Shown here: positions 1 through 11,058 of the stretch, one piece after another
Numbering within the stretch: position 1 is the stretch's first letter
Layout of the letters: each line of letters opens with the position of its first letter
Assembly: GCA_905250125.1 (NCBI GenBank)
Contig: CAJNOL010000179.1
Coordinates: 124,001-188,000 of the forward strand
DNA from: Rotaria sordida
Lineage: Eukaryota; Rotifera; Eurotatoria; Philodinida; Philodinidae
DNA length: 64,000 bases
Direction of reading: 5' to 3'
Notes under the pieces: generated by a model
The model's input: only the letters and a program-made list of their open reading frames with translations
Told to the model about the DNA's origin: nothing
Databases searched by the model: none
Program-made: the position numbers and the translations under genes

Positions 1-1004
1 ATTTCCATTGTCAAGTAACGGAGGTAGGCCGAAAATTTTTAGAGAAAATATTCTTTCATTTTTTCGATCGATTAAGATGATCAGCAGAATTTTAAATACA
101 TCAGGTTAGAATGAGAATGTTCTGCTCTTTACGATTTCAGACTCATAGATTAAGAGCTTATGAGTAAACTTTTGAAAATCTTGAAAACAAAGTTTGAACA
201 AGTTTAATTGCATAATGAAATGTTCAGAGTTAAAATAAAATATATTCCAAATACATCAATCGAATCAGCAAGTACAAATTGACATTTTAATCATGAGTAT
301 TCTGTAAGATTTCTATCAGCAATGATAGTTTTGGTAAGGAAGATAATGACATTTTTGCGATTCCTTGATTTTCAGACTTACGAAATGAACGCGGTCATGT
401 CTGGTGGATAGCGATGAGACTCTCAGTTCTTTGATCTCTTTGAAGACGATAATCTCAACTCGTACATAGCACAAAAAACCGAATGTATTCAAAGACATCG
501 TTCCCTAGAAGGTCATCTAATATATCGGTGTTGTTCCAAAAAAATTCAAAACATAATGTAGTCAAGTAAAAAGAAGTGGGCTTATGCGGGAAATGGATGC
601 ATTTACGATAGAAACAAGAAATTAATGAGAACCATGACTGAAAAACAGTGTGAAATCAATTTCAAACAAGAAATAATCGCATTCTCAAGATCAGCTAGTG
701 AAGCTGTGTCTCCGTTCTAGCTTTATCTTCAGGCCTTTTAAAGTTCACTCATAACCTCTAACCTATAAGTCCGAAAAAAATTCTGAACCTCGATTCGAAA
801 ACAGTACAAAATTTTCATTATCGCTCAAGATTTTATAAATTTTACTGGCATTGTTAATCCGTCGAAAAATGAAAGTTCCAAAACTTCATCAATAAGACTT
901 TCGACCCATCCGCTATATTTTATTTTATTTTTTGTTTTTTTTTGTCACAAATACAAGATATAAAATATTTCTGTCTATCTATAATTAATTCTTCGATTTT
1001 TCAG
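1..1004. other. No gene recognised (upstream flank/intron)
   Basis: AT-rich sequence without a convincing exon on either strand. The pyrimidine-rich stretch ending in TCAG at 1001-1004 is a good 3' splice site for the exon that follows. At least the final part is therefore probably intron of the gene at 1005-3773, whose first exon(s) were not found and may lie outside the window. Confidence 0.5.
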
Positions 1005-3773
1005 CTAAATCAACTCGTAAATATTCCCGATCTCGATCATCAAGTAAAAGTAAATTAACAACGAGAAAGAAAAACAAAAGTAAACATCGATTAAAAAGAA
1101 AATTAAATGAAGAAGAAAAATCAGAAAATATTCAAATCGAATCAAAATCTATTAAAAATAAAGATGCTATTACAATGCATTTACTTAATGTAAAACGTTT
1201 TACAGTTCCACCTATATCTATTATTACTTTTGATCAAACACATCATAAATATAATGATATAAATGAAATAAAAAATGAAAAATTTGAACAATCACGTTTA
1301 CATTTACTTAAACCAATGATAAAAAATTTTGAACTTGATAAAAATTTTCAAAAATGTTATAAAGAAATTCATAATATTGATGCATATGATCTTGATAAAG
1401 AATTATTTGATTTTAATAATGATACAAAAGAAATTGATCAACCAGCTATGTTTACAGAATATATTCGTAAGTGATTTTCAATCGAGAAGAAAATCAAAAA
1501 ATAACTCTTGTTTTATTAAATTATTTGATTTTTTTATATCTAGCTGAATTTTTTCAAAAACAAGCAGAAGAAAAACAAATTCGTCGTATTTCATTAACAG
1601 CAATTAAAACAGATGAAAATTTTATCAAACGTCTTGCTCCAAGAATATCAAATTTATATAATGGTTGGCAACCAAGTGATACAAGTAAGAAAAATAAAAC
1701 TAATCATAGAAATGTCTCAACTGATTTCAAGCTATTGAATTTATCTTTTGTCTATAAGTAGGTCTTAGGAAAACTAAGAAAATCTTTAAAAACGTTACCA
1801 TTTGTTTCCGAGATATGGCTAACATTATAACGAAAAACAAAAGATGCTGTATTCTTCAAATTATCATTCACATATGATTTTAATAATACTATTTTGATCT
1901 TATGTTACTTTTTGTCACTTCTACATAGATTATTAATGCCGTCCCATTGTCGTTACTTTCATGTCTGACTTAAATATTGTATGATTTCTTTTATTGCAAT
2001 AAAGATTTAAAAATTTGATAACTCAAAAACTGATAAAATTATTTATTTGCCATAGTTTCAGTCTGACGTTATTCGAATAATCAATGAACGATAATTTGGA
2101 AAGAATATCATATTTTTTTTGTCGTCATCATGTTAACCATATCTCGAGAACAAACAATCAAAAGTACAAAAACTTTAGAGTTTTCCTAGTTCTACTAACA
2201 AGGAAAGTCTTTCAACTGATTAATCGCTCTTGAGTCGAGACTATATGCATTATGTAGAATGAAATGAGCTATGAGTACCCTAAAAACAGTTCAAATCCTT
2301 AGCTGACTACTGTCGAGATACTGCACGTTTACGGTATTTTTTAAATGAATGTCGTGGTTCCTCTCAGAAACATCAGGAAAACTGATTTTCGAATATTGAC
2401 TTGAAATTTTCACTATCAACTACTCTTGTTAAGGCCTGTTTTTGTACAAAGTTTCAAGTCGAAATTCGAAAGTCGGTTTTCCTTGTGTTCCTGAAGATGA
2501 CCGACTGCATTCATTTAGAAAATACCGTTAAAATGCAGTAGCTAAGGATCGTTTTCAGGATATTCAAAACTCATTTGAGGCTAGATTAAAGGACATTGCT
2601 TGTATGAAGAAAACGATGAATATTAAAATTTAAAAATTTTTTTGCTTAAAATAATTTTCTCTTAATAACATATGACCTTTGCTATTTTTTGTTTTTTCTA
2701 TTACGATAAAAACAATTTAAAAAAGATACGATAAAAAAAACTGTAAGATTTCTGAGTATATGAAACTATCGATTTTTATTATACATTTAAATTTATTAAT
2801 AAATTTATTTTAGTTTGTGCACATACGGATGAATTTCGTCCATTAAATAAATATTTTATGTCAGATATATCATATTACTTTGATGATAATTTTATAGATG
2901 AATCAGGTTTATTTCAAAATGAAAGAAATTTAGATATGTATGTATTCTATTTGAAGAATTTTATAATAGAATATTTATATTTATTATAGAATTGAATCTC
3001 GAATTAAACAAACAACTCAACGTTTTCGTGATGATTATATTGTTAAAGAATTTTTTAATTGTTGGAAAGATTATACTGTAAAACAAGCTCGTATTGTTGA
3101 ATTAAGACGAAAACGTGTTACAATTGATTTTCGTGAATTTTGGTTTCAAGATGCTTTTTCTGATCCATTCTATTCATATTTTGAACAACCATTAGATTAT
3201 ATTAAAAAACAAGATAATTATCATCAAATGGCATATCGTTTACATAAACGTCTTGTACGTACAGGTCGTGAACAACCAAAAGATACAATGAAAAATATAA
3301 ATCGTTCTTCATTTTTACCTATACTTTTTAATTTACCAAAAAATAATCTCGATCGACAAGTATCTCTTAATCGACGTCGTCAATTGATTAATTATGATAA
3401 TAATAATAATAATAATAATGAAAATTATCTTATACCTTTATCAAATTTAATAACACATCATGATGAAATTTTATCATTAATACGTGAACGTATTAATTTT
3501 TTAAATCGTACTAAAACTTATATTAATATACATCGTGATGAATTAGTTATTAAAGAACTTTTATTAAAAAGTTCATTATTACAACAAGGTACAATTAAAG
3601 ATTTAGATAAATTAATTATTGATTATTATTCATCTAATGAACAACAAGATATAAAAATTTTATCGAAATCATCTAGTAATATTGTTAAATTACCTATGTT
3701 GAAATCATCACCATCACTTATCTCTAAATCAAATTCAAAATTATCTCGTCAAACAATGACTATTTCACAATAG
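1005..3773 (+). CDS. Uncharacterised basic protein, 5' end missing
   Basis: Four exons join in phase: 1005-1466, 1544-1684, 2814-2937 and 2990-3773 (stop TAG). The first visible exon enters in phase 1, so an upstream exon is missing. The visible protein is about 500 residues. It starts with a Lys/Arg/Ser-rich stretch (SRSRSSSKSK) that looks like a nuclear-localisation or RS-like region. A mixed charged region follows, with IDFREFWFQDAF and MAYRLHKRLV near the middle. A poly-Asn run lies at about 3396-3420 and the C-terminus is Ser/Lys-rich. I do not recognise the family and assign no function. Codon use (AT-ending) and in-phase splicing support a real gene. The third intron (1685-2813) is unusually long because it holds two foldback repeats. 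An ATTAAA poly(A)-like signal lies at 3812-3817. Confidence 0.7.
1757..2200. repeat. Foldback (inverted-repeat) element in intron
   Basis: The left arm at about 1757-1835 (with GAGATATGGCTAACAT) reappears as an imperfect reverse complement at about 2115-2200 (with ATGTTAACCATATCTC). About 280 bp of AT-rich spacer lies between. No open reading frame is seen. It lies within the long intron of the uncharacterised gene. Confidence 0.7.
2195..2620. repeat. Foldback element, family 1, copy A
   Basis: The left arm (about 2225-2415) and right arm (about 2445-2605) are imperfect reverse complements. The left contains ACTGCACGTTTACGGTATTT and the right AAATACCGTTAAAATGCAGT. Related arms occur at 26640-27455 and 34920-36180, so this is a dispersed family. 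It is non-coding and lies directly next to the previous foldback in the same intron. Confidence 0.75.
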
Positions 3774-4999
3774 ATAATCTATAAACAATTTTGTTTTTTT
3801 TCATTATTCTAATTAAACATTAAATTTTATCAGTATTTATTTCATAGTTTAGTTCAATACAAAAAAAAAAGTCGAACATTTTTCTTTTATATTTTAGTTT
3901 AATTTTATAGTTTCGAGCTGAATTTTAGCATTGATTTTCGATTGTTCGTAAAACACTAAGTATAACAATACTGGGACAATTTTGAACATTTTGTTTAATG
4001 ATGCATGTCATGGAACATTCAAATAATCATATGGATAGAATGTTTTGAGTATTGCCTTGCATTTAGCATTGCTGAGTTCTTCATGTAAAATTAGTTGATA
4101 TGAAGTATCATTCATTTAGAATTCAGATAAACTTTTGTAATATTACTCAGGTAAATTTAAATCGATAAAATTTTTGTTCTAAAAATTCATAGTTGACTAA
4201 GTAATATTAATTCTTTGGACTAGATGTGATAAGCGAAAAAGAATGGACGTATTCAGAGATGTGCGGTGGTCAGTAAACTGAAACTGCACATCTCTAGACG
4301 TCTTTCTTTTTGCAACATTTTGATTATTCGAAACAGAAAGAGCTTTTAATGTTTCGTATTTGTAATATCACTCGTTGAAATTTTTTATTTTTTACTTCTA
4401 TAAAATTCTGTTGCATGTGACTTTTAAGACAATTGAATGTACTATATTTTAGGGGAAAAAAAATCAATTGAAAACTATAAAAGCGAATGTTTTTTTTTGC
4501 GAATAGAGCTTTTTTTATAAGAGCTACCAAAAATTAGCAGAACAATATTTTTAGAAACAAAAAAAAAGTATCAAAACTGGCCATGTTCAACGGTATCAGA
4601 GGTCCATGACCCATACTCTCAGCACTGTTTTGAAATGAGGAATAACCATTATCGTTAGGAAAATTTTGCATACAAAGAATAACCGCAGCGCGAGTTTTTC
4701 TGCTAGGAATTTCGAGAGTTGTGTTTCATAAAATTTCTAACTCAGAACGCAGAGCTCTCATTTATATGGCATTTAACAGACGATATTTCGAAGCTACATT
4801 AGCGATAAAAAACCAAAAATCGAAAAATTTTTGATTTTAACATCCGGAAAGGAGGGGATGTCGTTAAGGAAGTATTGAGATCACCATTTATTCTAGAGCA
4901 TCGGTTACTTTTAAAAGTTCGAATAAATTCAAGATTTTATTATGATCTTCTGTTATATTTGAATATATTTATACAAATACACAAAAACAAAAAAACGCA
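3774..4999. other. Intergenic, convergent 3' ends; no gene
   Basis: Spacer between the uncharacterised gene (+) and STEEP1 (-), whose 3' ends face each other. It holds the short hairpin at 4233-4314. No other coding or repeat structure was recognised. Confidence 0.6.
4233..4314. repeat. Short hairpin (MITE-like)
   Basis: Nested inverted repeat. A perfect 10-bp inner stem AGAGATGTGC / GCACATCTCT (4255-4264 with 4286-4295) is flanked by outer matching arms (GCGAAAAAGAA and TTCTTTTTGC) and GACGT/ACGTC. The total is about 80 bp. It could be a tiny terminal-inverted-repeat element or a structured 3' region; nothing decides between them. Confidence 0.6.
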
Positions 5000-5904
5000 T
5001 TATTTATCAATTAATGTTCCTCTAATATTAGCACGTTTAGCTTCTTGTTCACGTCGTGCAGCCTAAAATATATAAACAAATATAATTTATCGATCGTTTT
5101 TTTGTTTGTTAAGTTTTACATACCTCTTCAATTGCTTTTCGTTTATTCATTCCTTTACGTTCAAGTTGTTTTTCAATAACACGTGCATTTTGTGTATATG
5201 AATTAGCAATTTCTCGTGCTTCTAATTCTTCTTCTTCTTCATCTAATGTTGATACAGTTACAGATGATGTTTTTCCACGATCTTCACGTTTAATATTTTT
5301 AATAACTTTTTTCGATTCAGAACCAAGTACTTGATTATATATATTTGATGCATCATTTGCTTCAATTGATAATGCACCATCAAAAATAAATGTTATTGGA
5401 CTATTTTGTGTATGTTGATAAAATAATGAAAGACCACATCTAAAAATAATATCGAATTAAGTTTTTTGTTTTTTTGTTTATTTGTTTGTTTTATATTTAC
5501 TTTAAACATTTTTTTCGATATTGTGTTTCAATACCTTCATCTCTATAATAGAAAAAAAAAAATAAATATAATATATAAAATAAATTAATAATATTAAATA
5601 AATATACTTTCGTCGAATATAAGCTGGTGTATCTTCATCTTTACAAAATTTTTTATGTGCATGTTGTTTTGAATCAATAACACGTGCTCGATCACGTTTT
5701 CTTAACGGTAAATAGTCTAATGCACAATCTAGAAATAGAATTTTTATTATATAGAGAAAATCGAATATGAAATTTATTTTCTTTACCTAAAATTAATGCC
5801 ATTTGTCCGCATAAACAATAAAAAATATGTGGTGGATTTTCATAAACTTCTTCTTGATCATCATCAAGAATAACACGTTTTTTATCATTTGTATTATCAT
5901 CCAT
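5000..5904 (-). CDS. STEEP1: STEEP1 (STING ER exit protein, CXorf56 family)
   Basis: Five exons on the minus strand: 5904-5787, 5728-5608, 5542-5501, 5439-5124 and 5062-5000. They give 219 aa, close to the 222 aa of the human protein. Signature stretches are [14 protein letters not shown] near the N-terminus, the second Cys pair in RKKCLKCGL, the central [19 protein letters not shown], and [11 protein letters not shown] followed by the C-terminal GTLIDK. In vertebrates the family binds STING and helps it leave the endoplasmic reticulum. The conserved CxC and CxxC pairs suggest metal binding. The ATG at 5904 is the first in frame and precedes the conserved Cys motif by about 30 residues. The deep conservation suggests a general role beyond innate immunity in this animal, which is an inference. 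Confidence 0.95.
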
Positions 5905-8900
5905 TTGTTTTATTTAATTAATCTAAAATTTAAATTAATAATTTTTTTTTTTTACATTAAATATTTGTTTTCAATTGAATCAATTTCCTTGTATTAAAGA
6001 AAATTTTCTCAAAAGATATACTACTGTCTATTAGATCTGCCTAATCCGTAGAACCCGTCGAATTGGTCCTAGATCTGGGTTTGAAAATTTGTAACTCGAC
6101 TTCTACTTTATTAGAACTCGGCCCGCCTCACCCCAGTCAATATAAAATGGCATATTTCTTTTCTAAAAACGATTTCTACACGATGGAACTCTATAATCAT
6201 TTATGTGAACATTGTAAAAAGTTGAGTATCATAGTGATCATAAGTTCAATGAGGTGGGACAATTTTCATGCTTGAAAAAAACAGCATGAGAGATCAGTCA
6301 AATTACTTATTCAACTGAAAGATCAAGATGCGTAGGTAGATACTCTAACTTCTTGAAGAGTATCACTTATTAACATAAGCTTTCACGAATAAGACGCCTG
6401 CTGAGTAATTTCAAAGAGTTAAATCGGTTATAATTTGTAGCTATACTATTAATTTTAGTATATATCTTACGCTGTTCCACTTTAGTAACAATCATGCTAT
6501 TAAGTGTAATTGATAATGCACTCGGCCTTGTTTGTAGATAAGAAATATCATGGAATCGAGTAAATGCTCTGCTTTTATGTATTGGCTAAATGAAACTTTT
6601 AAAACGTTCACATAATAAAAATTCCTAATTGTTACTAGTTGCAAGATGCAAAACCCATGTAAGAAATTTTGACGAAAAATCAAATGAAATCTATCTTCAA
6701 AGTTGAAAAATTAGATCTTTTTTTTTTCTATTTTCTTACATAGGAAATCTTCCTTGAGAAAAGAAATAAAGTTCAGATTAGGCAATCAATTTCGAGTTCT
6801 GCTGTGTATTATTCATATTGAAATAAAGTGATAATATTCATGTTTAGGAAACAATCACTGTCTTTGTATATCTTCGAAAATACAACAATATTTTTAAAGT
6901 CAAAAGTTATTTCAGAATTTTTTATTAATGAAGTGGAAAAGATTAAGTCTCCTGCCCCTCCCGTACCCTCTAAACAGTTCATTTCAATGCATGAGAGGAT
7001 AGCTTCAGGTCAAATTTTTTATCAATAATATGTTTTTTTATTTATTTGGTATGTTGTTTTTGTTTCCAAAAAATATTCAATGATTTCCGTCACTTTCTAC
7101 TTGATGCTGTTTTTTTAGAAAAAGCCGGAAATCTTTTTCGATTTTTTCTATTTATATTTTTCTGATCGTACATTCCAAAATTTTCGAAAGAACTTAATTT
7201 GTAGCTGAACATGTAAACTTACAGTGCTTGGCAAAGCTCATTATTTTTCGAGATAGTAAACTGGTCATGCTCTTTTCTCTGTATATAAAAATTAAGAATT
7301 TAAAAAAAAAGGCAATGCAGTCTGACATGCTCTTTCAAATAGAAAGAACTAAACACATCAAATGAGGTCCAAAAAAGACTTTCGGGATGTTAAAAGAGCT
7401 ACCTTTGACTCCATCTCTCGTAAAGACCATGTTATAGAGCTAAAAATTTCATACAATACGAATATATCTGGTCCATAATCAATTGTTTAATAGTGCCTTA
7501 ACAATTTAACTACAATTGACATAATATTATGTCAAATCAATCTTCAGAGAAAATTAGAGCTTACAATTCTTTAACCTTGCTTTGTTCATAACACTTTATA
7601 TCAATTCTACCATATTCTATTGGCTGTGATCCTCACTATTGGTTCTAACATTTCACATCATTTATTCTGTTCTTCGTCATGAATACCTTTTTTTTCTCTA
7701 TATTCAATATAACTTCTCTTCCTGTACATCGTTCTTTAACAGGCAATTGCCTTTCAATTAATTGTGCTATTTCCGGTGTTTTTGCTATTTCCTCTCTAAA
7801 TAACAGTGACACACACAAGCATACAGTGAATTATGAGCCGTTCAAAAAAAAAAAAAACAATTCTAAATGCTAAGATTCTTCTAATTTACTCGATAAGACT
7901 TTCAATTTCGAATTTATTACTGTAGTATTAAACTTTATTTCACATTGTTATTATCATACAGTTGACATCAAAAGTTATTATGTACAATATATAAATCAAT
8001 ACTTGTGTAATACAAGAAATATTTGAATATAAAATACAAGTTGGGTACTAAATAAAAAGTTTTAGTAATTTTATCATACAAACTAAGTTCAATGAACCAT
8101 CGAATTAATGTCAAAGAATGCACTTGGAAATGCACTACAGGATGTCATTTTCTTATTTGCATCGTTCTAATTCATAAAAAGAGTAATAGAGATTTTAAAG
8201 AACTAAATGTAGTGCACTCAATTGTTGCTTACTATGAGATAAAACAAAATTTTACAATACATTAAAAACTAAAGAAACATTTCATAATAGTAGGCGTTAG
8301 AATATTAATAGAAGTAATACTTATATCTATTCAAGCAGCAAAATACTTCAATTCACTAAACAATGCATTATTTCATGGAAAAAAAAAAGAATTCATTATT
8401 CAATGAAAAAGTTTTAATCATAGAGATGAAAAATGAATAGTCTAATACAAAATGAATAAAACAATAAATACTAGTATGATCATTATGCTATATACACATG
8501 AGCAAGATGTATGTAAATATTGTTTATTTCCATTAAATCATTGTGACTTCTCATGAACTTATAACGATAATACTATGTTTCTCTTTTTTTTTTTCTTAGT
8601 ATCCAAATTTCTATTTATTCATTGTATTTTATATTCAAGCATTTCTCTCCTATTAAACAAGTATATTTATATAGTGATTCCTCAAATTATTCAACTTTTT
8701 TTCCACTATCATAAATACTAATAAGAATCCAATTAATGATTTTTTGTAGAGAATTTATATTTCCAATAAGAATTTTTGAAGATGAAAAGAATCGCTAGTT
8801 CTTCAAAGATAGAATCTCTAAAAACCAAAAATCAAATTTTTCATCTCCGGTAATTCGATTTGGATTGTCAAGAATTATAGAACAAATAATTCTCTATAAA

Positions 8901-10540
8901 AATGAAATATCATCCAGCTGTTTACAAGGTCTTTTGACCGAGATACATCAATCTTACGGAAAGTACCAAAGCCTTTATTTCGTATACAAATATACTTTTT
9001 GTGTCTTTAATAAGATTAATGTATCTCGATCAAAAACTGTCGTAGAAAGCTGGAAGACGTTTTATTTTGTAGATAATTGTTTACTCTATCATTCTAGATA
9101 ATTCAAATAGAATTCTCGGAGATTAAAAAACTTACATTTCAATTTTCCAGAAATCTGATTTTTAAAAAACTAGCAATCATTTTTCATCTTCAAAAATTTT
9201 TATTAGAAATAAAATTCTCTACTATTTAAATTCTTATTAGTGTTTATAGTAGTGGAAAAAAAAATCGTAAATAAATCTAATTGAATAATTTTCGTATTGA
9301 CTGTATAATACTTAATCTTCGCTATTACATATTAAATTATTCTTGTATAGTTTTAATACATAACTTAAAAAAATAAAAAGTGATACGAGACTTTCCCTAT
9401 TGACTAAATATTTTGATTATTGTTTAATTTCAAAATAAAAAAAAAGATTAATAATATCTCTTTAATATACAAATTATATTTATCCTATAGGTATTAATCA
9501 TCATGAAAAATAAAATATTATTTTATCGATAGAAAAATTCTTCGATTTAGAATTTCTTTTAAAACTAAAATTGAAATCTTACTTTATCCTGAACTTGAAT
9601 ACTGACACATCCCCGATACAAATAAGAGTTATCTCATTGACAACACTACTCATACATCATTCTATTTACTCACTGGAGTAGCCATTAACAGGTATGTCGA
9701 TAGATATTATTTGACATTTGGTATAATGTCTAATGATAAAACTTATCGAAAGACTAGAATTATATGATGAATTAAATTTCGAATGTAATTTCTTTTCTGA
9801 TGAAATATGATTGGTAATTTCCATAGCCTATTCTAATTCAATATAACAAACTTTTATTCTTTGCGACCTCTATATATGATAAAATTCAATTTTTTTTTTC
9901 TATTAATATTACTTGGAAATTAATATAACAATAGAATATTTTACTATTATAATTTTAAATAAATAGTATACTCTTGTAGGTAAGTTGCTATAGATAATAT
10001 TAATTATGTTCATTATGTGTTTTTTTTTATCGACATTATTTTTGAGAATAATTAAATTTTTTATTGAAAAATTTAATTTCCGATTTTTATAATTTTCGAA
10101 AAAAGAAAATTGAATAATTAAGTTTTTGTTTTGTTTTTTTTTAATATATTAAATTTATTGATTAGTTAATTTTACAGGTATTTATAATGTTATATCAATT
10201 ATTCTTATATTAATCAAGTTATTTTGAATAGTTTATTTTTTAATTTACTTAGATATAATGATTAACGAAAGTGTTCTTTCACAACTCTTTTTTTTCTTTT
10301 AGCTTCTTATTATAAATATAATCATCCTATAGAAAAAGCATCTCCACATGTATATAGTCGATTAATAGAAGAAAAAACCAGACTTGATTTTTTTTTTCTT
10401 TTAAAGTAATAATAATTATCATTGATATATATATATGTATATTTCTTTCTTTTTTCCTTATGCAATAAGATTCATATAGATCTATCGTTTCATGTGATAA
10501 TACTGTTGTAGAACAATTCATTTATTCATTCAATTTTTTT
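5905..10540. other. Long AT-rich gene-poor region
   Basis: No recognised gene in 4.6 kb. One clear foldback repeat lies at 8686-9288. A minus-strand open stretch at about 7630-7800 reads REEIAKTPEIAQLIERQ and follows an acceptor-like TTTAG. It has no detectable family or partner exons and may be a decayed exon or chance. Confidence 0.5.
8686..9288. repeat. Foldback element, about 600 bp
   Basis: Imperfect palindrome. The left arm (about 8690-8960) includes AATTTTTGAAGATGAAAA. The right arm (about 9000-9288) carries its reverse complement TTTTTCATCTTCAAAAATT. Outer matches are TTTTTTTCCACTA and TAGTGGAAAAAAA. It carries no transposase, which fits a MITE/foldback element. It is not obviously the same family as the copies at 2195 and 26640. 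Confidence 0.75.
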
Positions 10541-10773
10541 AAGTCACTTTGGGAGTTCGATGATCACGACTTGGTTGTCATCGTCGTCTTCTTCATATAC
10601 ACCTACACATACACTCTTTTAATCGAAATGAGTTTAAATACAGCACGCACACACTTGACTGACGCTCATCAAATGCATGTCATCCATCCGAACAGTGAAT
10701 GTGATTACACCAGTCACTATATTCTGTCGATCTACCTTATTCTTTCGTGCTACACGCACATACACATGCATTC

Positions 10774-10797
10774 ATATATATATATATATATATATAT
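10774..10797. repeat. (TA)n microsatellite
   Basis: Uninterrupted TA dinucleotide run in the region upstream of Pax. Confidence 0.9.
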
Positions 10798-11021
10798 GAG
10801 TATCTTTGATTGCTATAATGACTAGATGAAATTTCTGGCGGATACAATCCACAGGATCTATATCGTTCAAGCGTGAAATAGAAACATTACTCATTAGGTC
10901 GACTGACCCTTTACTCTTCTAAATCAACCGAGTTCTACTAGTGGCATTGATGAATTGATGATAAGACGACTACGTGCTTTCATGCATGCATGAGTCTCTT
11001 TTTTCACTCTCTCTTTCTCCT

Positions 11022-11058
11022 TCTCTCTCTCTCTCTCTCTCCATATATATATATATAT
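11022..11058. repeat. Compound (TC)n-(AT)n microsatellite
   Basis: About ten TC units run directly into about eight AT units. Confidence 0.9.

Noticed and set aside
7630-7800. Minus-strand open stretch with REEIAKTPEIAQLIERQ
   Set aside because: Looks mildly coding and follows an acceptor-like TTTAG, but no partner exon or family was found. Too weak to call.
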